Assembly (NCBI GenBank): GCA_022707885.1
Contig: JAKIZT010000008.1
Location: forward strand, 1-64,000
Length of the DNA: 64,000 nt
From: Caldisericales bacterium
GTDB taxonomy: Bacteria; Caldisericota; Caldisericia; JAAYUI01
Direction of reading: 5' to 3'
In this document: piece after piece, positions 35,613-43,968 of the stretch
How positions within the stretch are numbered: the first letter of the stretch is position 1
Layout: the number at the start of each line of letters is the position of its first letter
Notes under the pieces: model-generated
What the model was told of the DNA's origin: nothing
Databases searched by the model: none
The model's input: the letters and a program-made list of their open reading frames with translations, nothing else
Made by a program: the position numbers and the translations under genes

Positions 35613-35640
35613 TTTGGCCTTGGTGCAAGCCAGGGCCAAA
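35613..35640 (+). terminator. Stable hairpin before the MgtA-type ATPase gene
   Basis: TTTGGCC and GGCCAAA (35613-35619 and 35634-35640) pair, continued by one T-G wobble and TGG/CCA, around a TGCAAG loop: about 11 base pairs. TATTTTGTTATA follows. It is a terminator for the preceding gene or an attenuator in an mgtA leader. Confidence 0.6.
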
Positions 35641-35666
35641 TATTTTGTTATACCTGTGAGGTCAAG

Positions 35667-38291
35667 ATGGCAAACTTCGTTCTTCCAATCGGCAAGAAAA
35701 CGGTAAACAATTATCAGATGCCGCCAAAAGCCTTGGAAAGGCTAATGCAGGCGGCAACACTTGAGTCCGCTGATCTACTTGATCTTCTTGACTCAAATAT
35801 TGAGATTGGCCTTCATGGTTATGAGGCCAGAGATAGATTAAAAGAATATGGACCCAATGAAGCGGTTATCGAACACAAACAAAGCTGGATAAAAAAACTC
35901 TTCAAAGCGTTTTACAATCCTCTTGTAATTTTGCTTATTGGCCTTTCGGTTGTTTCCCTGTTCATCAAGGATATGAAATCTGCCTACATGATGATAATTA
36001 TGGTCATCCTTGGAGTGAGCCTTAAATTTTTCCAGGAACTCAAGGCAGATAGGGCCGTGGAAGCACTTAAGGCAATGGTTCAGACCACCTCAACTGTCAT
36101 TCGTGAACGCAAGCCTGAAGAGGTAAAGCTCAGCAAACTTGTTCCTGGCGATATTATCAAATTATCTGCAGGAGACATTGTACCGGCAGATGTCAGAGTT
36201 TTGCAGGCAAAGGACCTTTTTTTGAACCAGGCCACATTGACAGGAGAGGCATTACCGGTTGAAAAATTTCCTGCCAGCGAAAAGGGTTCAACAAAAAATC
36301 CTCTTGAATTCAGCAATATTTGTTTTATGGGGACGAACATAGAAAGCGGGACTGCTTTGGCCGTGGTTGCAACGACTGGTTTTGACACTTTTTTTGGCAA
36401 CCTTGCAAAGAGCGTTTCCCAGTCAGAGCAGAAGACCAACTTTGACAAGGGAATATCACAGATTACATGGCTGATGATAGGTTTTATGGCATTCCTTGTC
36501 CCATTGGTTTTTCTGGTGAACTTTTTTGGCAAGGGAAACTGGCTGGAAGCTTTCCTTTTCTCGGTTTCTGTTGCCGTTGGTCTGACCCCGGAAATGCTCC
36601 CAATGATTGTTACCGTCAATCTTTCAAATGGTGCCATCTCGATGTCCAGGAAGCATGTGATAGTAAAAAAGCTTGGTTCAATCCAGAATCTTGGGGCAAT
36701 GGATGTTCTCTGTACCGATAAAACTGGGACAATAACCCAGGGAAGGGTCGTATTGGAACAACACCTTGATGTTGACGGGGAAGAGTCTGACGAAGTGCTT
36801 GAATACGGTTTCCTGAACAGCTATCACCAGACTGGCCTCAAGAGTATGCTTGACCAGGCAGTGCTTGAGCATACCGAAGTCGAAGAAAGACTCCATGTAA
36901 AGGAAAATTTCAAAAAAGTTGACGAGATACCTTTTGATTTTGTGAGAAGGCGAATGTCAGTTGTTGTCGAGGATACTTCAAGCAAGCAGATCATAATATG
37001 CAAGGGTGCCGTAGAGGAAATATTTTCTGTGTGCACGCAAATCCAAACTCAGGGCGTGGTTGAAAAACTTGGCCTGGAGCACATGCAAAAGGCAAAAGAA
37101 CTTGTCGAGTGGTCAAATTCGAATGGCTTCAGGGCGCTTGGCCTGGCATACAGGGAAATGCCAAAACGCCAAGAAACTTATTGCGTTTCTGATGAAAAAG
37201 AAATGACCCTTCTTGGTTTTCTTACCTTTCTTGATCCGCCAAAGGTAACGGCAAAACAGGCCATAAAAGACCTTAGAGACCTTGGGGTCAGCGTAAAAAT
37301 ACTCACAGGTGACAATGATCTTGTAAGCAAGAAAATATGCTCGCAGGTCGGGCTGGAAACTGGCCTGATCGTTCTTGGCAATCAGCTTGAAGAGATGAGC
37401 GAGTCACAGCTTGTCGAAGTTGTGGAAAAAGCAAACGTGTTTGCAAAACTTGCCCCGTCGCACAAAGAGCGCATCATAACAATCCTGAAGAAAAAAGGCC
37501 ATGTTGTTGGCTTCATGGGTGATGGCATCAACGATGCGCCGGCCCTCAAGGCCGCAGACGTGGGGATATCGGTGGACACCGCCGTTGATATTGCAAAGGA
37601 ATCCTCGGACATAATCCTGCTTGGCGAGAGCCTCACTGTACTCAAAGACGGGCTCATCGAAGGCAGGAGGGTCTTTGGGAACATAATCAAATACATAAAG
37701 ATGGCCGCCTCGTCCAATTTTGGAAACATGTTCAGCATCTTGGGCGCCAGCTTCTTCATCCCCTTCCTCCCGCTGTTGCCTATCCAGATCCTCACAAACA
37801 ACCTTCTTTACGATTTTTCGCAGACAGCCATCCCAACAGATAGGGTGGACGAGGAATGGATCCAAAAGCCAAGGAAATGGACCATAGGCAGTATCAGGCA
37901 ATTCATCGTCTTCATTGGACCGATTAGCTCGATATTCGACTATCTGACATTTTTTGTGATGGTATTTGTCTTTGGCGGACTCGGGAAGCCGGAACTCTTC
38001 AGGACGGGTTGGTTTGTAGAGTCGCTTTTGACCCAGACGCTCATCATACACGTCATAAGAACCAACAAGGTACCATTCTTGCAAAGCAGGGCCAGCCTCC
38101 CTCTCACGATTACCTCGATTGTCATCGCGTTGACAGGCATATATCTCCCATATTCGGCGCTTGCAGGAACCCTTGGTCTTGTTGGTCTGCCGCCGCTTTA
38201 CTGGCCAATCGTTTTCGCAATGCTGTTGTGTTATGTCGTGCTCACCCAGATGGTCAAAACCTGGTTCATAAAGAGGTATCCGGAGCAGTAG
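35667..38291 (+). CDS. mgtA: Magnesium-transporting (P3B) P-type ATPase, MgtA/MgtB type
   Basis: 874 aa. Actuator LTGEALPVEKFPASEKG, membrane signature VGLTPEMLPMIVTVNLSNGA, phosphorylation site VLCTDKTGTITQGRV, hinge MGDGINDAPALKAADVGISVDTAVDIAKES. The VGLTPEMLPMI and SVDTAVDIAKESSDIILL segments are those of MgtA/MgtB rather than of calcium pumps. Such pumps import Mg2+ into the cell when it is scarce. The gene has GAGG upstream of the ATG and its own 75-base leader containing a hairpin; no Pro-rich MgtL-like peptide could be confirmed. Confidence 0.92.
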   Translation: MANFVLPIGKKTVNNYQMPPKALERLMQAATLESADLLDLLDSNIEIGLHGYEARDRLKEYGPNEAVIEHKQSWIKKLFKAFYNPLVILLIGLSVVSLFIKDMKSAYMMIIMVILGVSLKFFQELKADRAVEALKAMVQTTSTVIRERKPEEVKLSKLVPGDIIKLSAGDIVPADVRVLQAKDLFLNQATLTGEALPVEKFPASEKGSTKNPLEFSNICFMGTNIESGTALAVVATTGFDTFFGNLAKSVSQSEQKTNFDKGISQITWLMIGFMAFLVPLVFLVNFFGKGNWLEAFLFSVSVAVGLTPEMLPMIVTVNLSNGAISMSRKHVIVKKLGSIQNLGAMDVLCTDKTGTITQGRVVLEQHLDVDGEESDEVLEYGFLNSYHQTGLKSMLDQAVLEHTEVEERLHVKENFKKVDEIPFDFVRRRMSVVVEDTSSKQIIICKGAVEEIFSVCTQIQTQGVVEKLGLEHMQKAKELVEWSNSNGFRALGLAYREMPKRQETYCVSDEKEMTLLGFLTFLDPPKVTAKQAIKDLRDLGVSVKILTGDNDLVSKKICSQVGLETGLIVLGNQLEEMSESQLVEVVEKANVFAKLAPSHKERIITILKKKGHVVGFMGDGINDAPALKAADVGISVDTAVDIAKESSDIILLGESLTVLKDGLIEGRRVFGNIIKYIKMAASSNFGNMFSILGASFFIPFLPLLPIQILTNNLLYDFSQTAIPTDRVDEEWIQKPRKWTIGSIRQFIVFIGPISSIFDYLTFFVMVFVFGGLGKPELFRTGWFVESLLTQTLIIHVIRTNKVPFLQSRASLPLTITSIVIALTGIYLPYSALAGTLGLVGLPPLYWPIVFAMLLCYVVLTQMVKTWFIKRYPEQ

Positions 38292-38306
38292 AATTTTGTT
38301 TGGCTA

Positions 38307-38334
38307 TTGCAGGTTATTTTCGGGCGCATATAAT
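38307..38334 (+). promoter_or_regulatory. Promoter of the GyrI-like gene
   Basis: TTGCAG (38307-38312), 16 bases, perfect TATAAT (38329-38334). A leader of about 40 bases with GGGGAG before the ATG follows. Confidence 0.65.
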
Positions 38335-38378
38335 CCTGAAAACAACAATTGCTGTTGGTTTGGGAAGGGGAGTAACCA

Positions 38379-38990
38379 ATGGAAAAGATTGACCTCAAAA
38401 AGCAGCTTGCAGACCTTTACAACCCGCCAAAAACACCGGTGATGGTGGATGTTCCACAATTCAACTTCATCATGGTGGATGGAAAGGGCGACCCGAACAC
38501 GTCTGAAGAATACCAGAACGCCATGCAGGTCCTCTACTCGCTCTCCTACACCCTCAAGTTCATGGCCAAAAAAGCACTGGAAAGGGACTACACGGTCATG
38601 GCGCTGGAGGGCCTGTGGTGGGCGGAAAACATGGACGATTTCTTAAATGGAAACAAATCAGACTGGCTCTGGACAGCCATGATCATGCAACCGGACTTCA
38701 TCACAAGGGAGCATTACGAGACAGTCCTCTCAGAGATAAAAAAGAAAAAGCCCAGCCCGTCGCTGGGGAAAGCAAGATTTGAGGCGTTCAGGGAAGGGCC
38801 GTCGGCCCAGATAATGCACATCGGACCTTATTCCGCTGAGAGGCCAATAGTGGCCGCACTCCACGAATTCATCGACAAAAGCGGAATGAAGCCACGCGGC
38901 AAGCACCACGAGATATATCTTGGCGACCCCAGGAAGGCCGACCCTGCGAAGTTGAGGACTGTCATCAGACAGCCAGTGGAAAAGGCTTAG
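38379..38990 (+). CDS. GyrI-like small-molecule-binding domain protein
   Basis: 203 aa. The family pattern is clear: QFNFIMVDGKGDPNTSEEYQ near the N-terminus, LEGLWWAENMDDF, IMQPDFITREHY, AQIMHIGPYSAERPIVAALH and HHEIYLGDPRKADPAKLRTV at the end. Stand-alone members have been linked to hydrolysis or binding of toxic small molecules; the ligand here is unknown. Its codon use is GC-richer than that of the accessory genes to the right. It converges on the nuclease gene with a 4-base overlap. Confidence 0.85.
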   Translation: MEKIDLKKQLADLYNPPKTPVMVDVPQFNFIMVDGKGDPNTSEEYQNAMQVLYSLSYTLKFMAKKALERDYTVMALEGLWWAENMDDFLNGNKSDWLWTAMIMQPDFITREHYETVLSEIKKKKPSPSLGKARFEAFREGPSAQIMHIGPYSAERPIVAALHEFIDKSGMKPRGKHHEIYLGDPRKADPAKLRTVIRQPVEKA

Positions 38991-40162
38991 GAAATTTTAT
39001 CCGGGGGGATTGTGGTAGCTGACTTATCTTTTTTCTCTGGTTTGGGTTCTTTTTGTTTAGCCAGTATCAATTCGGCAGATTTTATTATGTGCTCTGCGTA
39101 ATCGTTCAGGTTTTCAAGCGAGTCTATTTTTATTTTTCCTTGCTTTTCCATTTCGGGATGATTGGGCAAATTTATGTAGAACTCGCCCTTTGCTGATTCG
39201 TTAAAATAAAGTTTTGCTATTGTAGGTCTTCCTTTGGCCGCATAAACAATACTACAGAATTTTGGGTAGTCATCCATCAAAATTTTATCTGGTGGAATCA
39301 TCCTGTACAAAATACTTTTTATTATTGAAAGACCCTGAAGCTCCTCTACTGTTGTTGTAATTTTGGTGGTTTCCTGTTCATCCTGCTTCTCTTGATCTTT
39401 TTCTTGTTGTTGCTGTGGTTGCTGGCCAGATGGTTCTTCTGATTGCCTCACCAGAGCATCAACCTGTTCTTTGAAATATGTTTTCAAGATATTTTGTGCT
39501 GCCAGCTTGACATGATTTTTGTATTCCGAAAGCACGTCGTCAGTTACTCTTTTGATGAAAGGAAGTTGTTTTACAATATATCTCGTCCAGTCATCAGATG
39601 GTTCATGAAAATCATTTTTTATTACTTCGCATACAGCAGAATAAGCCCTGAGCCTTATGATTTCGTCTTTGATTGCGCTCTCGTCGGTAATTTTTTCTTT
39701 TGAGAACATTTGTATTGTTGGAACTAAGCTCAAATCTGGTTTTAGGAAATCAAATACAAGAAATGGTTTTTTATCCATGATGTTGGGTTGTTCAAGGTCG
39801 GTATAAAACTTATAGACGATCCCGTTAGTTAAAAGTCCGTATCTGGATGTTAGAGTGTTAGAAAAATATCTTGCAAGTTGATCTTCTTTTGTCACATCAA
39901 GGAGATCATTAACAGGTTTGCATTCGATTAACATGACAACTTTATCGTTTGCCTTAATCGAATAGTCTACCTTCTCACCTTTTTTCTCTGCCCAATCAGC
40001 AATCATCTCAGGGATTACTTCTTTTGAATTGAAAATGTTGTACCCTAGCATATTCAGAAATGGTAAAACGAGGGCTTGTTTAGCGGCTTGCTCTGTGCTT
40101 ACAAAATCCTTTTCTTCCCTGATTTTCTTAGAAAGCTCAGTTATTTTGTCTACAAACTCCAT
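38987..40162 (-). CDS. Solitary type I restriction R-subunit N-terminal-like nuclease
   Basis: 391 aa. Residues about 20-130 match the HsdR N-terminal nuclease: TEQAAKQALVLPFLNMLGYNIF, then KVDYSIKANDKVVMLIECKP giving the D and E-x-K of a PD-(D/E)XK site, and QLARYFSNTLTSRYGLLTNG. A Gln/Glu-rich linker (SGQQPQQQQEKDQEKQDEQE) precedes a C-terminal domain with FCSIVYAAKGRPTIAKLYFN. No helicase domain, hsdM or hsdS is nearby. GGGGG precedes the ATG. It may act as an orphan defence or DNA-processing protein. Confidence 0.75.
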   Translation of the reverse strand: MEFVDKITELSKKIREEKDFVSTEQAAKQALVLPFLNMLGYNIFNSKEVIPEMIADWAEKKGEKVDYSIKANDKVVMLIECKPVNDLLDVTKEDQLARYFSNTLTSRYGLLTNGIVYKFYTDLEQPNIMDKKPFLVFDFLKPDLSLVPTIQMFSKEKITDESAIKDEIIRLRAYSAVCEVIKNDFHEPSDDWTRYIVKQLPFIKRVTDDVLSEYKNHVKLAAQNILKTYFKEQVDALVRQSEEPSGQQPQQQQEKDQEKQDEQETTKITTTVEELQGLSIIKSILYRMIPPDKILMDDYPKFCSIVYAAKGRPTIAKLYFNESAKGEFYINLPNHPEMEKQGKIKIDSLENLNDYAEHIIKSAELILAKQKEPKPEKKDKSATTIPPDKIS

Positions 40163-40377
40163 TTAGACCCCCAATATCATTAGTTTGTAACATACCTATA
40201 ATTTTTATTTTAACAACTTCAATCTCAAAAAGCTAGAGCTTTTTAAAATATATTGCCAATTTATTTACCAAATATGCCATCTGAGCATTAGAGAAATGAT
40301 GATTTTTTTGAGCTTGTTTCTAATAAAAAATGCTTTTTCTAGTTTGATTGGCCTCTTTTCTGAAATATATATTTGTT

Positions 40378-40383
40378 TATAAT
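40378..40383 (+). promoter_or_regulatory. -10 hexamer, leaderless start of first tandem gene
   Basis: A perfect TATAAT is followed by GATAAC and the ATG at 40390. No ribosome site. A convincing -35 is not seen. Confidence 0.55.
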
Positions 40384-40389
40384 GATAAC

Positions 40390-40813
40390 ATGTGGAAAAA
40401 AATCCTTGTTCTAAGTGCCTTTATTATAATTTCGATACTAATACTTTACTTCATTAGATATTTCATTTTCGCACTTTGCTTGCTGTTTCTTCAAGTTTGC
40501 GTAAAAAATGTCTTTTTTATTGCTATTGCCATGCTGATTTATTTTCCAATTTACTGCTTATACAGGGTAGTTTTCAAGATAAAAGATGAGCAGGGCCACG
40601 TGCCACTTTATTCCAGGAGTTGGTTTATCAAGCTTGTTTGCGGGTTTGTTACCATCGCGTTTGATTTATTTTTTTATCCATCCACTATTTAATGGTTTTA
40701 AGCACCTGCATATTGAAATGAGTTTAATTGTTTTTGTCACGATTTATATTTTGTTTGTTATATATGTTGGAGCTTTTGAGTTGGTTTGTTGGGCGATGAA
40801 AAAGAGTAATTAA
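40390..40813 (+). pseudogene. Small membrane protein, copy A, frameshifted at a T7 tract
   Basis: The first frame (MWKKILVLSAFIIISILILY, about three hydrophobic segments, then SRSWFIKLVCGFVTIAFDLFF) ends at 40692. The rest of the product continues in the next frame (IHPLFNGFKHLHIEMSLIVF to AMKKSN, ending at 40813). Removing one T from the seven at 40669-40675 joins them into a protein of about 140 aa that aligns end to end with copy B. The family is not recognised. Either the gene is broken, or slippage on the T tract makes both forms. Confidence 0.7.
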
Positions 40814-40869
40814 GCATTTTTTTGAATTCCCACCTTTTATTGCAGGTATTGTAGAAAGAGAATATTTTG

Positions 40870-40875
40870 TATAAT
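40870..40875 (+). promoter_or_regulatory. -10 hexamer, leaderless start of second tandem gene
   Basis: A perfect TATAAT, then AGCAAC and the ATG at 40882. TTGTAG at 40849-40854 is the best -35, with a short 15-base spacer. Confidence 0.5.
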
Positions 40876-40881
40876 AGCAAC

Positions 40882-41325
40882 ATGTGGAAAAAAATCCTTG
40901 TTCTAAGCATTTTATTGGCGATTGTTCTTATGGCATTTTTGAATTTATGTGGCCGTGCTTTATTTAATGATGACGTATATGCTTGTATTAGAACAAATGA
41001 ATTTCCTGTTTTTATACTGTTTGCCGTTTTATCCGGTTGTCCCACTATCCATCTGTACAAGCGAATTTTCAAAAAAAAGATTGAAAAAAATCCAGCATCG
41101 TTTTATTCCAAGAGTTGGTTTATAAAGCTTGTTTGCGGATTTGTTGTTATATCGACTGATATAATTTTGATCTATCTCTTACGCAGTCATCGACATCCCA
41201 TTTTTACAGAGATATCATGGGTTATCTTTATATTATCGTATGGGTTATTTGCCACATACACCATAATGACTGAGCTGATAAATAATATTTTGGTGACACT
41301 AGAGGCCATAGAGAAAAACGGCTGA
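40882..41325 (+). CDS. Small membrane protein, copy B
   Basis: 147 aa, not recognised. It shares MWKKILVLS, the central SxSWFIKLVCGFV and the four-helix layout with copy A, so the two are tandem duplicates that have diverged. Hydrophobic segments are near residues 4-22, 40-57, 78-97 and 107-128, with a Lys-rich loop (KRIFKKKIEKN) between the second and third. The ATG at 40882 is preferred over a TTG five codons upstream because a TATAAT ends 6 bases before it. Confidence 0.65.
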   Translation: MWKKILVLSILLAIVLMAFLNLCGRALFNDDVYACIRTNEFPVFILFAVLSGCPTIHLYKRIFKKKIEKNPASFYSKSWFIKLVCGFVVISTDIILIYLLRSHRHPIFTEISWVIFILSYGLFATYTIMTELINNILVTLEAIEKNG

Positions 41326-41339
41326 TCTTTGTAAAACCC

Positions 41340-41372
41340 CACGGTCCAACCATGTTTTTGTGTTGGACCGTG
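41340..41372. repeat. Perfect 11-base inverted repeat
   Basis: CACGGTCCAAC (41340-41350) and GTTGGACCGTG (41362-41372) pair with an 11-base loop. A GGGGTTTT follows on the minus strand, and there is no T-run on the plus strand, so it may be a weak terminator for the minus-strand operon or a structural element. Confidence 0.6.
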
Positions 41373-41419
41373 AGTCCGCAAATTGCCCCTTTTGGTTGGA
41401 TTGAGCACTTCCTACATCG

Positions 41420-41695
41420 TCACGGCTGTCCTTCGGGCCCCTCGCCTTCCTCTGTCTCCCCCTCCTCGTTGCGGATCCTGTATCTGTACTGATTGCCTTC
41501 GCCTTCCTCGTTCTCTTCACCTTCTTCACCTGGTGGCATCTGGAATTCCTGGCCATTCTGGAAACCTCCTGGTGGCCTTCCTCTTCCTTCGCCATGTTCC
41601 CTGGAGCTCCAGAAACCAACACCTTGTGCCAGAAGGACAAGCCCGATGAAAAGAACAACAAAAAGAATTCCTGCGATATAAGGCTTTATTTTCAT
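41420..41695 (-). CDS. Single-span membrane peptide with Glu-rich tail
   Basis: 91 aa. One N-terminal helix (YIAGILFVVLFIGLVLLAQG) followed by a Gly/Pro/Glu-rich, almost certainly disordered tail with repeats of E-E-G-E. GGTGAG precedes the ATG, and the gene begins 4 bases after the polyferredoxin stop, so it is the second gene of that operon. It could be an accessory or metal-handling partner; no domain is recognised. Confidence 0.65.
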   Translation of the reverse strand: MKIKPYIAGILFVVLFIGLVLLAQGVGFWSSREHGEGRGRPPGGFQNGQEFQMPPGEEGEENEEGEGNQYRYRIRNEEGETEEGEGPEGQP

Positions 41696-41699
41696 TTTC

Positions 41700-42482
41700 T
41701 CACCATCCAGTCTTGAAGCTGAGGGCCGTTGGGCATTCCTCAACACACTTCATGCAGCTGATGCACTGGCCCCTGTCTATTTTTGTTTGTCTGCTGATTG
41801 GTATCTGTTTTGGGCAGACCTCTTCACAACCCTTGCATGATGTGCACTCCTCTTTCGAGTGGACAACACCCGTTGCCGAGAGCTTTGCAAACGGAAGAAT
41901 GACTGCACCAAGCGGGCAAAGGTATCTGCAGAAGAACCTTTCGATAAACATCGAGCCGATCAGAATGAGCACCAGGACGACAAGGCCAACGGCAAACACT
42001 CTGCCGAACGAGAAAAGATTCAGGAACGGATCAACTGTGCCGAACACCAGAAAGCCTGTTGCAAAGGTCATATAAAGGATGGCGGCAAGGACGACATATC
42101 TGAACCAGACCAGAACATTGTGCAACTTTTCTGGAACAATTATTCTTTTTTTCCAGAAAACCCTTCTCAGCATGAAAAGCCATTCTGTGACCGAACCCAC
42201 AGGGCAAACCCAGCCACAGAACGCCCCGCCAAACGCCAGCACGGCAAGCAGAAGTGCCGCCAGCATGGCAAAGTTTGACAGACCTGTTTCATGGACAAAC
42301 TTTAGACCCCCAGAAGCAAGAAATGTTGGCAATGTCTCTACCCCACCGAAGGGGCAGATCCCGTGTAGTTCGATTCCCCTGACCCCAGGAAAAATAAATC
42401 GTCCCAGAGTGTAATACAGAATCAGAAGTACAAAGCCAATTTGGGAGAGATGACGGATGAGTGCATACTTTTTTTGTTTCAT
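41700..42482 (-). CDS. NapH/NosR-like membrane polyferredoxin
   Basis: 260 aa. About five membrane helices with cytoplasmic Cys motifs: GICPFGGVE, FCGWVCPVG and FCRYLCPLGA, then two C-terminal 4Fe-4S clusters, CTSCKGCEEVCP and CISCMKCVEECP. This is the NapH/NosR/CcoG-type layout that passes electrons from quinol or soluble carriers across or along the membrane. The acceptor is unknown because no partner oxidoreductase is present; the small Glu-rich membrane peptide follows. AGGAGG lies 12 bases upstream. Confidence 0.88.
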   Translation of the reverse strand: MKQKKYALIRHLSQIGFVLLILYYTLGRFIFPGVRGIELHGICPFGGVETLPTFLASGGLKFVHETGLSNFAMLAALLLAVLAFGGAFCGWVCPVGSVTEWLFMLRRVFWKKRIIVPEKLHNVLVWFRYVVLAAILYMTFATGFLVFGTVDPFLNLFSFGRVFAVGLVVLVLILIGSMFIERFFCRYLCPLGAVILPFAKLSATGVVHSKEECTSCKGCEEVCPKQIPISRQTKIDRGQCISCMKCVEECPTALSFKTGW

Positions 42483-42593
42483 GCTACAAAAATTCCTCCT
42501 GACTTTTTATTAATAAAATCGCCATGATTTCTAATACTACGATTTATAGTAAAAAGTCAGGGTGGTAAAATTAACGTATAGGCCAGCCATATA

Positions 42594-42623
42594 TTGACAA
42601 TAGAAAATTTTCCAACATAGTTA
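42594..42623 (+). promoter_or_regulatory. Possible promoter of the DUF4760-like pair
   Basis: TTGACA (42594-42599), 18 bases and TAGTTA (42618-42623), 60 bases before the small membrane protein. GGTGGTAAAATT also occurs twice in this gap, at about 42561 and 42649. Confidence 0.35.
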
Positions 42624-42683
42624 TTCATGGTATTGGAAGAAAGCATTGGTGGTAAAATTTGCCTAAAGGAATGGTAGGAATTA

Positions 42684-42908
42684 ATGTATATTAAGTTGGG
42701 ATCTGTTTGTTCCTCTTTTATAATAATCCCAACTGCCATTTTAATGGCCCTGGTCATTATGATAATTGTGGATTCAAAAATAAACAAAATGGATAATATG
42801 ACAGAGACTGATAAAGAAGTATTGAGAATTTTAGTTATCCTTATTGTTGGTTTATTCAGTATTTATATGCTATCTTTATCTACGATATTTCCCCCTGCTA
42901 TAAGCTAA
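42684..42908 (+). CDS. Small two-helix membrane protein
   Basis: 74 aa. Two hydrophobic segments (about 8-28 and 48-66) joined by a charged loop (DSKINKMDNMTETDKEV). TAGGA precedes the ATG. It ends 13 bases before the next gene, so the two are one operon. Not recognised. The pairing of a tiny membrane protein with a membrane-tethered effector-like protein resembles accessory defence or signalling pairs, which is inference only. Confidence 0.6.
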   Translation: MYIKLGSVCSSFIIIPTAILMALVIMIIVDSKINKMDNMTETDKEVLRILVILIVGLFSIYMLSLSTIFPPAIS

Positions 42909-42921
42909 AAGGAAAGTATTT

Positions 42922-43947
42922 ATGGACACAGGAACAATTAGTTATCTCCAAATGCAAATGGCGTTTTATGCGGTTATAGTTGCGCTGTTCCAGCTTTTGG
43001 TTACCTATCTTGCGGCTAGAATAATAAAGAATAAAGCCGAAGATCTTGTTGAGAGTCAGGAACGTGGCGCTAAATTTAATACATTGTTGCAAATTAAAAA
43101 CACAGTCGAAGATACTTGGAAGGAGCATAATGAATATTCAATAATTTTAAATTTCAAGAAAATAGCAATAGCTAGCTATGATTATAATAAATCAGAAAAA
43201 AAGGGTATTAAAGATGAGAATATGAAAAAATTATTAGATTCGTCATTAAATGATCGTTATACAAATCTCAAAAGAGATTTTAAGAACAATTTATCATTAA
43301 CTTCAGTCAAAAATATTTTAAGAGATCTTGATACTTTGGGTCTTCTAACAAAACGTGGAACAATACCAATTGATTTCTTGTTTGATTTTTATTCACGGAG
43401 AATAGTTGTTATGTGGTATTATCTTTATGATTTTAAAAAATTCCTGAAAGATAGAAACGAATTATTTATTGGCACAAAATTCGAAGTGTTGGCCCGTTTT
43501 GCATACAACTTCAGGATAAATACAAGCAAGAGGGATTCAGGTGGCACCCCTTCTTTTATCGATAGAGAGCCGTTTTTGCTCGATCCCAATACCTTACCAA
43601 GAACAGACATGCAGGCCGATCGTTGTGACTGGACAAAAACGATGTGGTTTGAGGACCCTTCTTTTAAGGAAAAGATCCGAAATTTCGGATTATTGACTTC
43701 AAATGATACGGAGCAAATCATAAGGAAAAGTAAAAATACTGAAGATGCAAATGAAAAAATAAATGAAGAAACAAAAAAAAGGGAGAAAGAATTTTTGATA
43801 AAAAAACAAGGGAAATATTTTACAGTTCAGAGCCAGAATAAGTACTATCAAAGATTTAAAGAATATCTTGAAAACCCAGATTTATATTCTGACAACCTTA
43901 AAAAATTTGTAGAGGAAGTAAATAGGAATAGAGACGATAAAAACTAG
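42922..43947 (+). CDS. Membrane-tethered DUF4760-like protein
   Basis: 341 aa. One N-terminal helix (MAFYAVIVALFQLLVTYLAA), then a coiled segment (KNKAEDLVESQERGAKFNTL) and a helical domain. Its part ILRDLDTLGLLTKRGTIPID, with the following FLFDFYSRRIVVMWYYLYDF, follows the DUF4760 pattern. The last 100 residues are charged and Lys/Glu rich. AAAAGGAAAG precedes the ATG. Codon use is AT-rich compared with the housekeeping genes to the right, consistent with an accessory origin. Confidence 0.6.
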   Translation: MDTGTISYLQMQMAFYAVIVALFQLLVTYLAARIIKNKAEDLVESQERGAKFNTLLQIKNTVEDTWKEHNEYSIILNFKKIAIASYDYNKSEKKGIKDENMKKLLDSSLNDRYTNLKRDFKNNLSLTSVKNILRDLDTLGLLTKRGTIPIDFLFDFYSRRIVVMWYYLYDFKKFLKDRNELFIGTKFEVLARFAYNFRINTSKRDSGGTPSFIDREPFLLDPNTLPRTDMQADRCDWTKTMWFEDPSFKEKIRNFGLLTSNDTEQIIRKSKNTEDANEKINEETKKREKEFLIKKQGKYFTVQSQNKYYQRFKEYLENPDLYSDNLKKFVEEVNRNRDDKN

Positions 43948-43968
43948 CTCTTTATTCTATTCATTTTC

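Noticed and set aside
35583..35667. A magnesium riboswitch or MgtL-type peptide before mgtA
   Set aside because: The leader is only about 75 bases, holds one hairpin and has no Pro-rich short frame.
38987..43947. A CRISPR array or complete restriction-modification locus
   Set aside because: No regularly spaced repeats, cas genes, methylase or specificity subunit are seen; only a nuclease-like protein.
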